Below, one piece after another: positions 1-7,813 of a stretch of 64,000 nt of DNA. The position numbers were made by a program, and so were the translations under genes. Every line of letters begins with the position of its first letter. The first letter of the stretch is position 1. The notes under the pieces were generated by a model. That model was not told the DNA's origin. It made no database searches and saw nothing but the letters and a program-made list of their open reading frames with translations. The DNA is taken from the NCBI RefSeq assembly GCF_015350805.1, contig NZ_JADKSG010000002.1, positions 1,178,001 through 1,242,000 on the forward strand. The letters run 5' to 3'. Origin of the DNA: Herbiconiux sp. VKM Ac-1786. Lineage in GTDB: Bacteria > Actinomycetota > Actinomycetes > Actinomycetales > Microbacteriaceae.

Positions 1-728
1 CCGCCCGGGATCGCCCCCGGCACGGCCGGGTTCGGCGCCGTCCCGTAGTGCACGTTCCGCCCCGCGATGCTGTACGCGAACTCGTCCGTCTGCGCGATCC
101 CCTGCACGGCCGCCCCCGCGCCACGAAGCGCCGCCACGGCGTCGGCGTCGACGGATGCCCGCCCCGCCTCCGCGAGGAACACCGGGTTCCCCGCCCCCAC
201 CGCGTACCCCGCCACGTCGAACAGATCCTTCACGGCCACCGTCATCCCCGCCAGCGGCCCTGGACCGGAGGCAGGGACGAGCGGCGCCCCCGCCACCCGC
301 CAGACCGAGCGGTTCAGCGCGGGCGGGGCGCCGGTGACGTGGGCGGCTCCGATCGTCCAGGTGCCGGCGGGCGAGCGCTGCCAGAGCTGCGTCTGCAGCC
401 CCGTTCCGCCGGCGTCGAAGGCGCTGACGGACACGAGCAGTGCCGCATCCGGAGCCACCACCCGCACGTGCAGCTCGACGATGCTCCGCGGCGCCACCCC
501 ACCCCGCAGCCCCCGGAAGGCCGCGATGCGCCCGTGCCCCACGAGCAGCCCGTTCGCGTCGCCCCGCAGCGTGTCGGCCCCCGGGGCGAACGACCCGTCG
601 AGCGCGGCGACGTCGTTCGACATCAGCGCCGCCTCGTACCCCCGGAACGCCTCCAGCAGCGCCGCGAGCTCCCCCTCCGGCAGCGACCCCACCAACGATG
701 TGACACCGGAAGGCACCGCGTCAGCCAC
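1..728 (-). CDS. Amidase with fused N-terminal AtzH-like domain (partial, runs off the left edge)
   Basis: The visible part is the N-terminal 242 residues. Residues 1-130 resemble the AtzH/DUF3225 (SnoaL-like) domain, with TLRGDANGLLVGH and LQTQLWQRSPAGTW. The amidase-signature fold then begins: TVAVKDLFDVAGYAVGAGNP carries the catalytic lysine of the Ser-cisSer-Lys triad, followed by ARTDEF-like AQTDEFAYSIAGRNVHYGT. The sequence leaves the window just before the expected GGSSSGS serine motif, so catalytic completeness cannot be judged. The GTG start overlaps the end of the upstream acetamidase gene by 8 bases, implying co-transcription and translational coupling. Amidases of this fusion type are usually linked to urea, allophanate or biuret nitrogen metabolism. 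The exact substrate here is unknown. Confidence 0.85.
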   Translation of the reverse strand, partial: MADAVPSGVTSLVGSLPEGELAALLEAFRGYEAALMSNDVAALDGSFAPGADTLRGDANGLLVGHGRIAAFRGLRGGVAPRSIVELHVRVVAPDAALLVSVSAFDAGGTGLQTQLWQRSPAGTWTIGAAHVTGAPPALNRSVWRVAGAPLVPASGPGPLAGMTVAVKDLFDVAGYAVGAGNPVFLAEAGRASVDADAVAALRGAGAAVQGIAQTDEFAYSIAGRNVHYGTAPNPAVPGAIPG

Positions 729-1824
729 GCCGCACCCCCGCGAAGTCGGCGACGCGGATGCGCGCGTGCACGCCCTTGACGATGTCGACCACCTGCGAGA
801 TGTCGAAGTCGGTGGCGGCGCTGAGGTAGGCGTAGGCGAGCGCCCGGTCCATGCCGTACCGCGCCTCGAGGAGGCCGAGCGCGGCGCGCACGCAGTTCTG
901 CACCGCGACGTCGAGATCCTCGTCGAGGCCCGTCGGCACCAGAAACTCGGAGGTCTCGGCCAGCGGCCCGGCGATCGTCCCGAAGGACTCCACGGCCTCG
1001 GCCTGCGGCACCACCTCGAACCGCACGGTCACGCGCAGCGACGCCTCCATCGCGGTCAGCGCCACCTCCCCGTCGCCCTGCGCGAAGTGCGGGTCGCCGA
1101 CGTACGCGAGCGCGCCCGGCACCTGCACGGGCAGGTACAGCGACGACCCCACGGTGAGCAGGTTGATGTCGATGTTGCCGCCGTGCGGCCCCGGCGGCAC
1201 CGAGTGCGGCCGTTGGTCACCGGCCACCGCGACCCCCATGATGCCGAGGAACGGACGCAGCGGGAACCGCACCGACCGCTCCCCGCCCGGCACGAGCGGC
1301 AGCGTGCCCCACTCCGACCCGTCGAGCCCGTGCTCGACCTCGGCGAACACGCTCACCGACCCCTGCGAGACGGGCATCTCCCCCACCAGCGCGCCCTTGC
1401 CGTGCCGGTTCGAGATCACGCCGTACGGCACCCGCGGTGTCGTCTCGAGCACGGTCATCTTCAGCAGGTCGCCCGGCTGCGCCCCGCGCACGGCGATCGG
1501 GCCGGTCACGACGTGAGGCCCGTCGGTTCCCGAGCGTGGGTAGCCGGATGCGGCCAGCGCCACCGCGTCGTCGAGCACCAGAGACCGGTCGACGCCGTTC
1601 GCGGCGAAGAAGGCCGCCGGGTCGCGACCCTGGTCCTCGAGGATGCCCTCGTGGCTCAGCGTGTCGATCGTCACGTCGGTGCCCGGGTCGATCGTCAGCA
1701 CCGGCCGGTCGGTGGCGCAGGGCAGCCGCCCCCAGAGCACGTGCGAGAGGCTCGCGGCCAGGTAATCGGTGGCGCGGATCTCGCCCGCGCCGGGCTGCAG
1801 GGCCGCCGTCATCGACATGCGCAT
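721..1824 (-). CDS. Acetamidase/formamidase family protein
   Basis: This 367-residue protein matches the acetamidase/formamidase (FmdA_AmdA) family, which hydrolyses short aliphatic amides to the acid plus ammonia in the cytoplasm. Supporting segments are VLTIDPGTDVTIDTLSHEG near the N-terminus, TGPIAVRGAQPGDLLKMTVL, the central HGGNIDINLLTVGSSLYLPV, and GDPHFAQGDGEVALTAME. Length is normal for the family. Three in-frame methionines cluster at the start (M1, M3, M5), so the exact start may move by a few codons. It is the first gene of a pair with the overlapping AtzH-amidase gene, suggesting a small amide or nitrogen-scavenging operon. The gap to the divergent DUF1275 gene must hold both promoters. 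Confidence 0.9.
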   Translation of the reverse strand: MRMSMTAALQPGAGEIRATDYLAASLSHVLWGRLPCATDRPVLTIDPGTDVTIDTLSHEGILEDQGRDPAAFFAANGVDRSLVLDDAVALAASGYPRSGTDGPHVVTGPIAVRGAQPGDLLKMTVLETTPRVPYGVISNRHGKGALVGEMPVSQGSVSVFAEVEHGLDGSEWGTLPLVPGGERSVRFPLRPFLGIMGVAVAGDQRPHSVPPGPHGGNIDINLLTVGSSLYLPVQVPGALAYVGDPHFAQGDGEVALTAMEASLRVTVRFEVVPQAEAVESFGTIAGPLAETSEFLVPTGLDEDLDVAVQNCVRAALGLLEARYGMDRALAYAYLSAATDFDISQVVDIVKGVHARIRVADFAGVRRG

Positions 1825-2037
1825 CCGTTCTCGTGCCCGGGACGATGGAGCCGACGGCGGGCTCCGGGGCGGCCGCCGACCCCCCCGAGGCTATCGCCGT
1901 TTGCGGCCCGCTTCCCGGAGCGGCTACCGTTCAGGAGCAGTGTTTGCACGGCCGAAACCGGCTTTTACACCCGCGAAACATGCACCCCCTCGGCGTGAAA
2001 CAGCGCCGGCCCCGACCTCCGACCGACGGGACCATCC

Positions 2038-2778
2038 GTGCTCAAGAGACTCCGCGCCAACAGCGGCACCCTGCACCTCGCGCTCATGCTCGCGCTGACG
2101 TTCTCGACCGGCGTCGTCGACGCGATCGGCTACCTCGGGCTCGACAAGGTGTTCGCGGGCAACATGACGGGCAACGTGGTCATCCTCGGCATGGCGCTCG
2201 CGGGCGCACCGGGGCTGCCCTGGCTCGGCCCGCTGATCGCGCTGTTCGCCTTCATGGCCGGCGCAGTCGTGGGTGGCCGGGTGCTGCGCCCGATCAAGGC
2301 CGGCTGGACGACCCGCACCACCTGGCTGATCACCGTCGTGGGGCTGATGCTCAGCGGCCTCGCGATCACCCTGTTCATCACCGACGGCGCGCCGCCGCAG
2401 CCGTGGGAGTACCTGATCACGACGTTCCTCGCCATGGCGATGGGCCTGCAGGCCGCGACCGCCCGGCACATCGGCGTGAAGGACGTGACGACGGTCGTGG
2501 TCACCTCGACCATCACGGGATTCGCGGCCGACTCGCGACTCGCCGGCGGCAAGGGCCAGCCGTGGTTCCGCCGCGCGGCCGCCATCGTGCTGATCGCCGC
2601 GGGCGCCGGCGTGGGCGCGCTGCTGCTCATGCTGCACATCGGCTGGGGACTGGCCGCGGCCGCGCTGATCACCGTGGTGGTGGCCCTGATCGGCCACATC
2701 ACGGCCCACGTGAAGCACGCCGAGCGCGCCGCGGCGGCCACGGCCGAGGCGCCCGAAGCAACCCCGGCCGCCCGCTAG
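2038..2778 (+). CDS. DUF1275 (YoaK-like) integral membrane protein
   Basis: This 246-residue hydrophobic protein has the hallmark start of DUF1275/YoaK proteins: FSTGVVDAIGYLGLDKVFAGNMTGN at residues 22-46, the NMTGN motif being diagnostic. About six membrane segments can be read, with MGLQAATARHIGVKDVTTVV in the second half, also a family signature. The protein ends in a short Ala/Glu-rich tail. The family is widespread, but its transported substrate or function is not established. The start is a GTG. The gene is monocistronic, facing the acetamidase gene across about 213 bases and converging on mutM. Confidence 0.88.
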   Translation: MLKRLRANSGTLHLALMLALTFSTGVVDAIGYLGLDKVFAGNMTGNVVILGMALAGAPGLPWLGPLIALFAFMAGAVVGGRVLRPIKAGWTTRTTWLITVVGLMLSGLAITLFITDGAPPQPWEYLITTFLAMAMGLQAATARHIGVKDVTTVVVTSTITGFAADSRLAGGKGQPWFRRAAAIVLIAAGAGVGALLLMLHIGWGLAAAALITVVVALIGHITAHVKHAERAAAATAEAPEATPAAR

Positions 2779-2798
2779 CCCGGCGCTCCCGCCGACCG

Positions 2799-3767
2799 TC
2801 AGGCCGCGGTGGCGGCGCCGCGGGCCGCGCGCGCCCGGACGGGCCGCTGGCACCGCGGGCACAGGTGCGAGGAGCGGTTCATGAACGCCTCCCGCACGAT
2901 CGGCGTGCCGCACCGCGGGCACGGCTTGCCCTGCTGCCCGTAGGCGTTCAGGCTGTGCGAGAAGTACCCCGACGCCCCGTTGACGTTCACGTACTGCGCG
3001 TCGAAACTCGTGCCGCCCTCGGCCAGCGCCTTCTCGAGCACCACCCGCACCTCGCCCAGCAGCTCGCGCGCGCGGGCCCGGGGCAGCCGGTCGGCCGGAT
3101 GCTCGTAGTGCACCCGCGCGGCCCACAGCGACTCGTCGGCGTAGATGTTGCCAATGCCCGAGATCAGGGTCTGGTCGAGCAGGGCACGCTTGATCCCGGT
3201 GCGCTTCCGCGCCAGCGCCGCGAGGAAGGCCTTCTCGTCGAACGCCGGGTCGAGCGGGTCGCGGGCGATGTGCGCCACCTGGCCGGGCACGAGGGCAAGC
3301 GTGTCGCCGAGCATCCGCCCGCCGTCGAAGCCCGAGTAGCCGCCGGGCGCCCCGTCGCCGGTGGGAACGAGCCGGTCGACGGCCATCGAGCCGAAGATGC
3401 GCTGGTCGACGAAGTTCACCCAGAACTCGCCGTGCTCCGGATGCTCGATCTGCAGCCGGATGCGCAGCAGCCCCTCCTCGGCGGTGCCCGGCGTGCGCAG
3501 CAGCACCTGCCCGCTCATGCCGAGGTGCGCGACCAGCGCCTGCGGCCCCGTCGTCTGCCTCGTCGTCAGCGGGAACCAGAGGAACTTGCCGCGGCGGACG
3601 GCCGCCAGCATCCGCCGCCCCTCGAGCAGCGCTTCGAAGCGCCCCTCGAGCGCGCTGTGCCGCTTCAGCGACCGCGTGTCGAACACCTCGACACCCGTGA
3701 TGAGCGCACCGGACACGGCGGGCTCGAGGCCCGCGCGCACGACCTCGACCTCGGGGAGCTCGGGCAC
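2799..3767 (-). CDS. mutM: Formamidopyrimidine-DNA glycosylase (Fpg/MutM)
   Basis: This bifunctional DNA glycosylase/AP lyase removes oxidised purines such as 8-oxoguanine. The N-terminus PELPEVEVVRAGL supplies the catalytic Pro2 and Glu3. VRRGKFLWF carries the conserved phosphate-contacting lysine. The H2TH region with SGIGNIYADESLW is intact. A C-terminal zinc finger has two CPRC pairs (PCPRCGTPIVREAF and HLCPRCQRP). At 322 residues it is slightly longer than usual because of an Ala/Arg-rich tail after the zinc finger and a loop near residue 110. It lies 6 bases after rnc and is probably the last gene of the DUF177-rpmF-rnc-mutM block, a conserved actinobacterial order. Confidence 0.97.
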   Translation of the reverse strand: MPELPEVEVVRAGLEPAVSGALITGVEVFDTRSLKRHSALEGRFEALLEGRRMLAAVRRGKFLWFPLTTRQTTGPQALVAHLGMSGQVLLRTPGTAEEGLLRIRLQIEHPEHGEFWVNFVDQRIFGSMAVDRLVPTGDGAPGGYSGFDGGRMLGDTLALVPGQVAHIARDPLDPAFDEKAFLAALARKRTGIKRALLDQTLISGIGNIYADESLWAARVHYEHPADRLPRARARELLGEVRVVLEKALAEGGTSFDAQYVNVNGASGYFSHSLNAYGQQGKPCPRCGTPIVREAFMNRSSHLCPRCQRPVRARAARGAATAA

Positions 3768-3773
3768 GGCGCC

Positions 3774-4481
3774 TCAGGCCTTCGGGCCGAGCTCGGCGAA
3801 CGCCGCGGCCGCCGCAACCGATTCGGCCTGCTTCTTGCTCGACCCGGTACCCGAGGCGCTGATCGCGCGCTTCTTCCCCGCAGCGGGCAGCGTGACCGTG
3901 GCCGTGAACTGCTTGCGGTGATCGGGCCCCGACTCCTCGATCGCGTAGACGGGGGCCTCGTAGCCGTGCTGCGCTGCACGCTCCTGGAGGCTCGTCTTCG
4001 GATCCATCGAGATGCCGAAGCGCCCGGGGTCGTTGGCGAGGGGCATCACGAGGCGCAGCACGAGTGCCGTCGCCACGTCGGGCCCCTGGTCGAGGTAGGT
4101 CGCTCCGATGACCGCCTCGACGGTGTCGGCGAGGATGGACGCCTTGTCGCGACCGCCCGTCAGCTCTTCGCCGCGGCCGAGCTTGATCACCTCGCCGAGC
4201 CCGATAGAGCGGGCGATCTCGGCGAGCGCGACCGTGCTCACGAGCGAGGCGCGCCGCTTGGCGAGCTCGCCCTCGGTGAGGTCGGTGAAGGTGGTGTAGA
4301 GCATCACCGTCACGGCCTGGCCGAGGATGGAGTCGCCGAGGAACTCGAGCCGCTCGTTCGTGGGCACCCCGCCGTGCTCGTACGAGTACGAGCGATGGGT
4401 CAGTGCCAGGTCGAACAGCTCGGGCTCGAGCTCGATCTCCAGGCGCGCCAAAAGGCGCGACCGGGCATCCGATTCAGACAC
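3774..4481 (-). CDS. rnc: Ribonuclease III
   Basis: RNase III cleaves double-stranded RNA in rRNA maturation and mRNA decay. The signature NERLEFLGDS lies near residue 40, and DTVEAVIGATYLDQG supplies the second acidic cluster of the active site. The double-stranded RNA-binding domain fills the last 75 residues, from DPKTSLQERAAQHG to GSSKKQAESVAAAAAFAEL. The GTG start giving VSESDARSRLLARL was chosen because AAAGG lies about 9 bases upstream and the length of 235 residues is normal. The longer open frame upstream overlaps rpmF and is not coding. Confidence 0.96.
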   Translation of the reverse strand: MSESDARSRLLARLEIELEPELFDLALTHRSYSYEHGGVPTNERLEFLGDSILGQAVTVMLYTTFTDLTEGELAKRRASLVSTVALAEIARSIGLGEVIKLGRGEELTGGRDKASILADTVEAVIGATYLDQGPDVATALVLRLVMPLANDPGRFGISMDPKTSLQERAAQHGYEAPVYAIEESGPDHRKQFTATVTLPAAGKKRAISASGTGSSKKQAESVAAAAAFAELGPKA

Positions 4482-4504
4482 CGGTCGCACCTTTCGGAGA
4501 ACTG

Positions 4505-4708
4505 CTAAACGTCGGCGACCTTGCGGCCCTTGTACTCCATGAACAGGGCGGTGCCTGCGGAGTCCTCGACGACCTTCGCGCGGTGCGGGAGGCTGTACGT
4601 GGTCTTGCCGTTCTCGATCGTCTTGACGAGCGTGGGGACCTCGGCCTTCCACTGCGAACGACGCGCGTGGGTGTTGGAACGTGACTTCTTCCGCTTCGGA
4701 ACAGCCAT
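4505..4708 (-). CDS. rpmF: 50S ribosomal protein L32
   Basis: This small basic protein of 67 residues begins [20 protein letters not shown], the classical L32 N-terminus. The region [20 protein letters not shown] is typical of actinobacterial L32. The four-cysteine zinc motif of many L32 proteins is absent, so this is a zinc-independent (C-minus) form. It lies between DUF177 and rnc, the standard order in actinobacteria. A spacer of about 68 bases separates it from DUF177. Confidence 0.97.
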   Translation of the reverse strand: MAVPKRKKSRSNTHARRSQWKAEVPTLVKTIENGKTTYSLPHRAKVVEDSAGTALFMEYKGRKVADV

Positions 4709-4776
4709 GGTTGTCTCTCTTCTTCTCTGTCGGCGTGTGCTGGTGGGCGCGCGGCCGGCGGTTTATGACTCCGTGC

Positions 4777-5337
4777 CTACTTGGCTTCGGTGTCCGTGTC
4801 TTCGGAAGCTGTCGACCCCTGAGGGCTGCTCAGACCGGCCAGTGCCGACCATCGCGGGTCGATCACGTCGGGTGCGGGTTGTGCCGGATGATCGGCCAGA
4901 CGCTCACCCGTCACCGGGTCGAGTCCTGCGCAATCCGGCGTGCACACCGGTTGGAACGGCAGTGCCAGCACCACCGCATCCCTGATCAGAGGTTCGAGAT
5001 CGACATGGTCGTCATGAACCTCGTAATCGAAAGCTTCGTCAGAAGAATACGCGAAAAGCTCCTGGAATTCGACTTCGACCGTCTGGGCGATGTCGCGGAG
5101 GCATCGACTGCACTCCCCGACGGCCTCGGCGGAGACGTCGGCGGACACCAGGATGCCCTCGTGCACGGACTCCAGACGGAGGTCGACGTGCAGCTCCTCG
5201 CCGGCCGGAACGGCCAGCAGGCCCTCGCCGAGCTTCTCGCCGGTGGCGATGTCGAAGCGGTGCTCGCGCATCTCGCCCGGCTTGTGGAGGAGATCGCGCA
5301 CGTTGACCGTGTAAGGGGTCTTCTTGAATGTGCTCAC
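4777..5337 (-). CDS. DUF177 (YceD-like) protein
   Basis: This 186-residue protein is the partner usually encoded before rpmF. Visible family traits are YTVNVRDLLHKPGEMRE at the N-terminus and the two cysteine pairs VGECSRCLRD and VCTPDCAGLDP, which could bind metal. DUF177/YceD proteins are implicated in 23S rRNA accumulation and ribosome assembly in plants and bacteria; the role here is inferred. The last 25 residues are a low-complexity acidic tail. The GTG start is preceded by a TAGAAT hexamer ending 6 bases upstream, so the transcript is probably leaderless and begins at the start codon. In many actinobacteria coaD lies immediately upstream; here coaD is about 31 kb away. Confidence 0.93.
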   Translation of the reverse strand: MSTFKKTPYTVNVRDLLHKPGEMREHRFDIATGEKLGEGLLAVPAGEELHVDLRLESVHEGILVSADVSAEAVGECSRCLRDIAQTVEVEFQELFAYSSDEAFDYEVHDDHVDLEPLIRDAVVLALPFQPVCTPDCAGLDPVTGERLADHPAQPAPDVIDPRWSALAGLSSPQGSTASEDTDTEAK

Positions 5338-5343
5338 CGAGAG

Positions 5344-5349
5344 ATTCTA
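5344..5349 (-). promoter_or_regulatory. -10 hexamer of the DUF177-rpmF-rnc-mutM promoter
   Basis: On the minus strand TAGAAT is followed by six bases and then the GTG start of the DUF177 gene. This geometry places transcription initiation on the start codon (leaderless mRNA). No clear -35 box was identified. Confidence 0.5.
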
Positions 5350-5356
5350 CCGGCTG

Positions 5357-6298
5357 TCAGAGGGCGCGGGGCGGGTTGCGGTGCAGGTTCGCCGCCACGA
5401 CCGCGTCGGCCTCGGCCCGCAGCGCGTCGACGACGGTACGCACGGCCAGACGCTCGGCCCGGTCGGGGCGCATCAGCGCGAAAATGTGCCGCTCGGCCAC
5501 GACCCCGCGCAGGTTCTTCAGCACGATCTCGCTGCGGTACGCCCCGCCCGCCGTGTAGCAGGGCAGGATGGCCACCCCGAGCCCCGCCGCCACGAACGCC
5601 TCGGTGACGCGCGTGTCGCCGAAGCGCTGCACGACGTTCATCGGGGTCCCGGCGGCCGAGGAGATGTCCAGGATGGTGCGCTCGAACGGGTAGCCCCAGG
5701 GCACCCCGATCCACCGTTCGCCGATCAGGTCCTCGGGGTCGAGCAGCTCCTTCTCGGCGAGCGGATGCCCGGGCGGCAGCGCGATGTCCAGCGGCTCGGT
5801 CATCAGCTTCACGGCCGCGAGCTCGGTCGAGGGCCAGTTCGTCGCCGCCGAGGAGGCGGTGTGCGCGAGCACGATGTCGAAGTCGGCCGTGAGCGCCGGG
5901 AAGTCGTCGCTCTCGGGGTCGCGGTCGCTGCAGTGCAGGGTCAGTCCGCCGACCTCGTCGAGCCGGCGCACGACGCCGGGAAGCAGCATCTGCCCACCGG
6001 TCGGGAAGGTCGCGAGCGACACCTCACCCGTCGGGTCGTTGCGGAACTCGTCCCAGAGCGCGTTCGCGTGCTCGATGGCCACGGCCACGTCGGTGGCACT
6101 GCGGGCGAGGGCACGCCCCGCATCCGTCAGCACGATCCCGCGGCCGGCCTTCTCGGTCAGCGGCAGCCCGGCTTCGCGCTCGAGCACCCGCAGCTGCTGC
6201 GAGACCGCCGACGGCGTGCGGTGCGTGGCACGCGCGACCTCGGTGATGCTGCCGCGCTCCGACAGTTCGCGGAGCAGTTCGAGCCGCCTGACGTCCAT
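5357..6298 (-). CDS. LysR-family transcriptional regulator
   Basis: This 313-residue protein has an N-terminal winged helix (residues 1-60: MDVRRLELLRELSERGSITE, then THRTPSAVSQQLRVLEREAG) and a LysR substrate-binding domain starting near residue 90 (GEVSLATFPTGGQMLLPGVV). LysR proteins are usually activators that sense a pathway metabolite. The gene lies just downstream of the aminotransferase gene and in the same direction, separated by about 100 bases that contain its own putative promoter. It could control the neighbouring catabolic operon or an unlinked target. A TAGAGT hexamer 6 bases before ATG suggests a leaderless mRNA. Confidence 0.92.
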   Translation of the reverse strand: MDVRRLELLRELSERGSITEVARATHRTPSAVSQQLRVLEREAGLPLTEKAGRGIVLTDAGRALARSATDVAVAIEHANALWDEFRNDPTGEVSLATFPTGGQMLLPGVVRRLDEVGGLTLHCSDRDPESDDFPALTADFDIVLAHTASSAATNWPSTELAAVKLMTEPLDIALPPGHPLAEKELLDPEDLIGERWIGVPWGYPFERTILDISSAAGTPMNVVQRFGDTRVTEAFVAAGLGVAILPCYTAGGAYRSEIVLKNLRGVVAERHIFALMRPDRAERLAVRTVVDALRAEADAVVAANLHRNPPRAL

Positions 6299-6304
6299 GA
6301 AGCG

Positions 6305-6310
6305 ACTCTA
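6305..6310 (-). promoter_or_regulatory. -10 hexamer of the LysR regulator gene
   Basis: TAGAGT on the minus strand ends six bases before the ATG of the LysR gene, the spacing expected for a leaderless transcript. Confidence 0.45.
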
Positions 6311-6396
6311 CAACGCCGAAGCGGGGCACCCAGGCGACACTAAAAGGTCCTCGGATGCCCCGCTGCAGCAGTACGGCCCGCCGGAGCGGGGACGTC

Positions 6397-7734
6397 TCAC
6401 GCCAGGTCGGGCAGCTCCGAGAAGGCCTGCTCGTAGATCGCCAGCGCCCGCTCCGCCTCCGCGTCGGTGACGACGCAGGGAGGCACGACGTGCAGGCGGT
6501 TGTCCGCGGTGAACGGCAGCAGCCCGAGCGAGAGCAGCTTGCCCTTCAGCGCCGCGATGCCGGCCGCAGAGAGCGGCGTCCGGGCATCCGCGTCGCTGAC
6601 GAGGTCGAGCGCCCAGAACACGCCGAGTCCGCGCACCTCGCCGATCACGTCGTGCTTCGCCGCCAGCGCCGCGAGCCCGGGCCCGAGGATGTCGCGCCCG
6701 ATGTGCGCGGCGTTGTCGACGATGCCCTCCGACTCCATCGCGTCGATGGCCCCCACGATCGCGGCCATGGCAAGCGGATGCCCGGAGTACGTCAGCCCGC
6801 CCGGGAACACGGCCTCGTCGAAGATCTCGGCGATGGCCGGGCTGATGATCACACCGCCGGCGGGCACGTAGCCCGAGTTGACGCCCTTGGCGAAGGTGAT
6901 CAGGTCGGGCTCGACGAACGACCCGTCCGGGGCGGTCAGCGCCTGGAACGCGAACCACGACCCGGTGCGGCCGAAGCCGGCCATCACCTCGTCGAAGATC
7001 AGCACGATGCCGTACTGGTCGGCCAGCGCCCGCACGCCCTCGAGGTAGCCGGGCGGCGGCACGAGCACGCCGGCGGTGCCGGGCACGGTCTCGAGCAGGA
7101 TGGCGGCGATCGAGGCCGCGCCCTCCGACACGATCACGCGCTCGAGGTGCTGCAGCGCACGGGCCGACTCCTCCTCGGGGCTCGTCGACCAGAAGTCGGA
7201 GCGGTAGGCGAAGGGGCCGAAGAAGTGCGCGTGGCCGCGCGAGTACTCGTTGGGCACGCGCCGCCAGTCGCCGGTGGCGACCACCGCGGCTCCGGTGTTG
7301 CCGTGGTAGCTGCGGTAGGTCGAGAGCACCTTGTCGCGGCCCGTGTAGAGGCGGGCCATGCGGATGGCGTTCTCGTTCGCATCCGCTCCCCCGTTGGTGA
7401 AGAAGACCTTGCTGTAGCGGCTGCCGGCCTTCTCGAGGATGCGCTGGGCGGCCTTGCCCCGCGTGAGGTTGGCGGCGGCCGGGGCGACCGTGGTGAGCAC
7501 GTCGGCCTGCTCCTTGATGGCGGCGACGACGGCGGGGTGCTGGTGGCCGATGTTCGTGTTCACCAGCTGGGAGGAGAAGTCGAGGTACTCGTTCCCCTCG
7601 AAGTCCCAGACCGTGGAGCCGAGGCCGCCGGCGATGACCATCGGCTTCAGCGAGGCCTGGGCCGACCAGGAGTGGAACACGTGGGCGCGGTCGAGCTCGA
7701 GGGCGAGCTGCTGGTCGGCTGGGTCGAGATCCAT
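6397..7734 (-). CDS. Class III pyridoxal-phosphate aminotransferase
   Basis: This 445-residue aminotransferase belongs to the omega-amino-acid/acetylornithine-type class III group. Visible are the N-terminal SWSAQASLKPMVIAGGLGST, the glycine-rich FFTNGGADANENAIRMARLY, and the cofactor-binding aspartate in IVLIFDEVMAGFGRTG. The PLP-binding lysine lies in DLITFAKGVNSGYVPAGG. In reductive pyrimidine degradation the final step is transamination of beta-alanine or beta-aminoisobutyrate to the semialdehyde, and this enzyme is well placed for that. It is the last gene of the operon that starts at the nitrilase gene, separated from the binding-protein gene by a strong hairpin. The amino donor/acceptor specificity is inferred from context only. 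Confidence 0.9.
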   Translation of the reverse strand: MDLDPADQQLALELDRAHVFHSWSAQASLKPMVIAGGLGSTVWDFEGNEYLDFSSQLVNTNIGHQHPAVVAAIKEQADVLTTVAPAAANLTRGKAAQRILEKAGSRYSKVFFTNGGADANENAIRMARLYTGRDKVLSTYRSYHGNTGAAVVATGDWRRVPNEYSRGHAHFFGPFAYRSDFWSTSPEEESARALQHLERVIVSEGAASIAAILLETVPGTAGVLVPPPGYLEGVRALADQYGIVLIFDEVMAGFGRTGSWFAFQALTAPDGSFVEPDLITFAKGVNSGYVPAGGVIISPAIAEIFDEAVFPGGLTYSGHPLAMAAIVGAIDAMESEGIVDNAAHIGRDILGPGLAALAAKHDVIGEVRGLGVFWALDLVSDADARTPLSAAGIAALKGKLLSLGLLPFTADNRLHVVPPCVVTDAEAERALAIYEQAFSELPDLA

Positions 7735-7771
7735 GGTGCGATTCTTTCTGTCAGTGCGGTGCGGGTGGTGA

Positions 7772-7799
7772 GGGAGGGTGGCGCTGCCGCCACCCTCCC
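7772..7799 (-). terminator. Intercistronic 12-bp perfect stem-loop
   Basis: GGGAGGGTGGCG pairs perfectly with CGCCACCCTCCC around a four-base loop, between the binding-protein and aminotransferase genes. There is no T-run. It could attenuate downstream expression or protect the 3' end of the abundant binding-protein mRNA, as such hairpins do in other ABC-transporter operons. Confidence 0.6.
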
Positions 7800-7813
7800 C
7801 CGGTGGCGAGTGG

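Noticed and set aside
67-1998. Very long plus-strand open frames opposite the amidase and acetamidase genes
   Set aside because: They are mirror-strand shadows in high-GC DNA, rich in Arg/Pro/His, with no domain and no ribosome site; the minus-strand proteins have clear family motifs.
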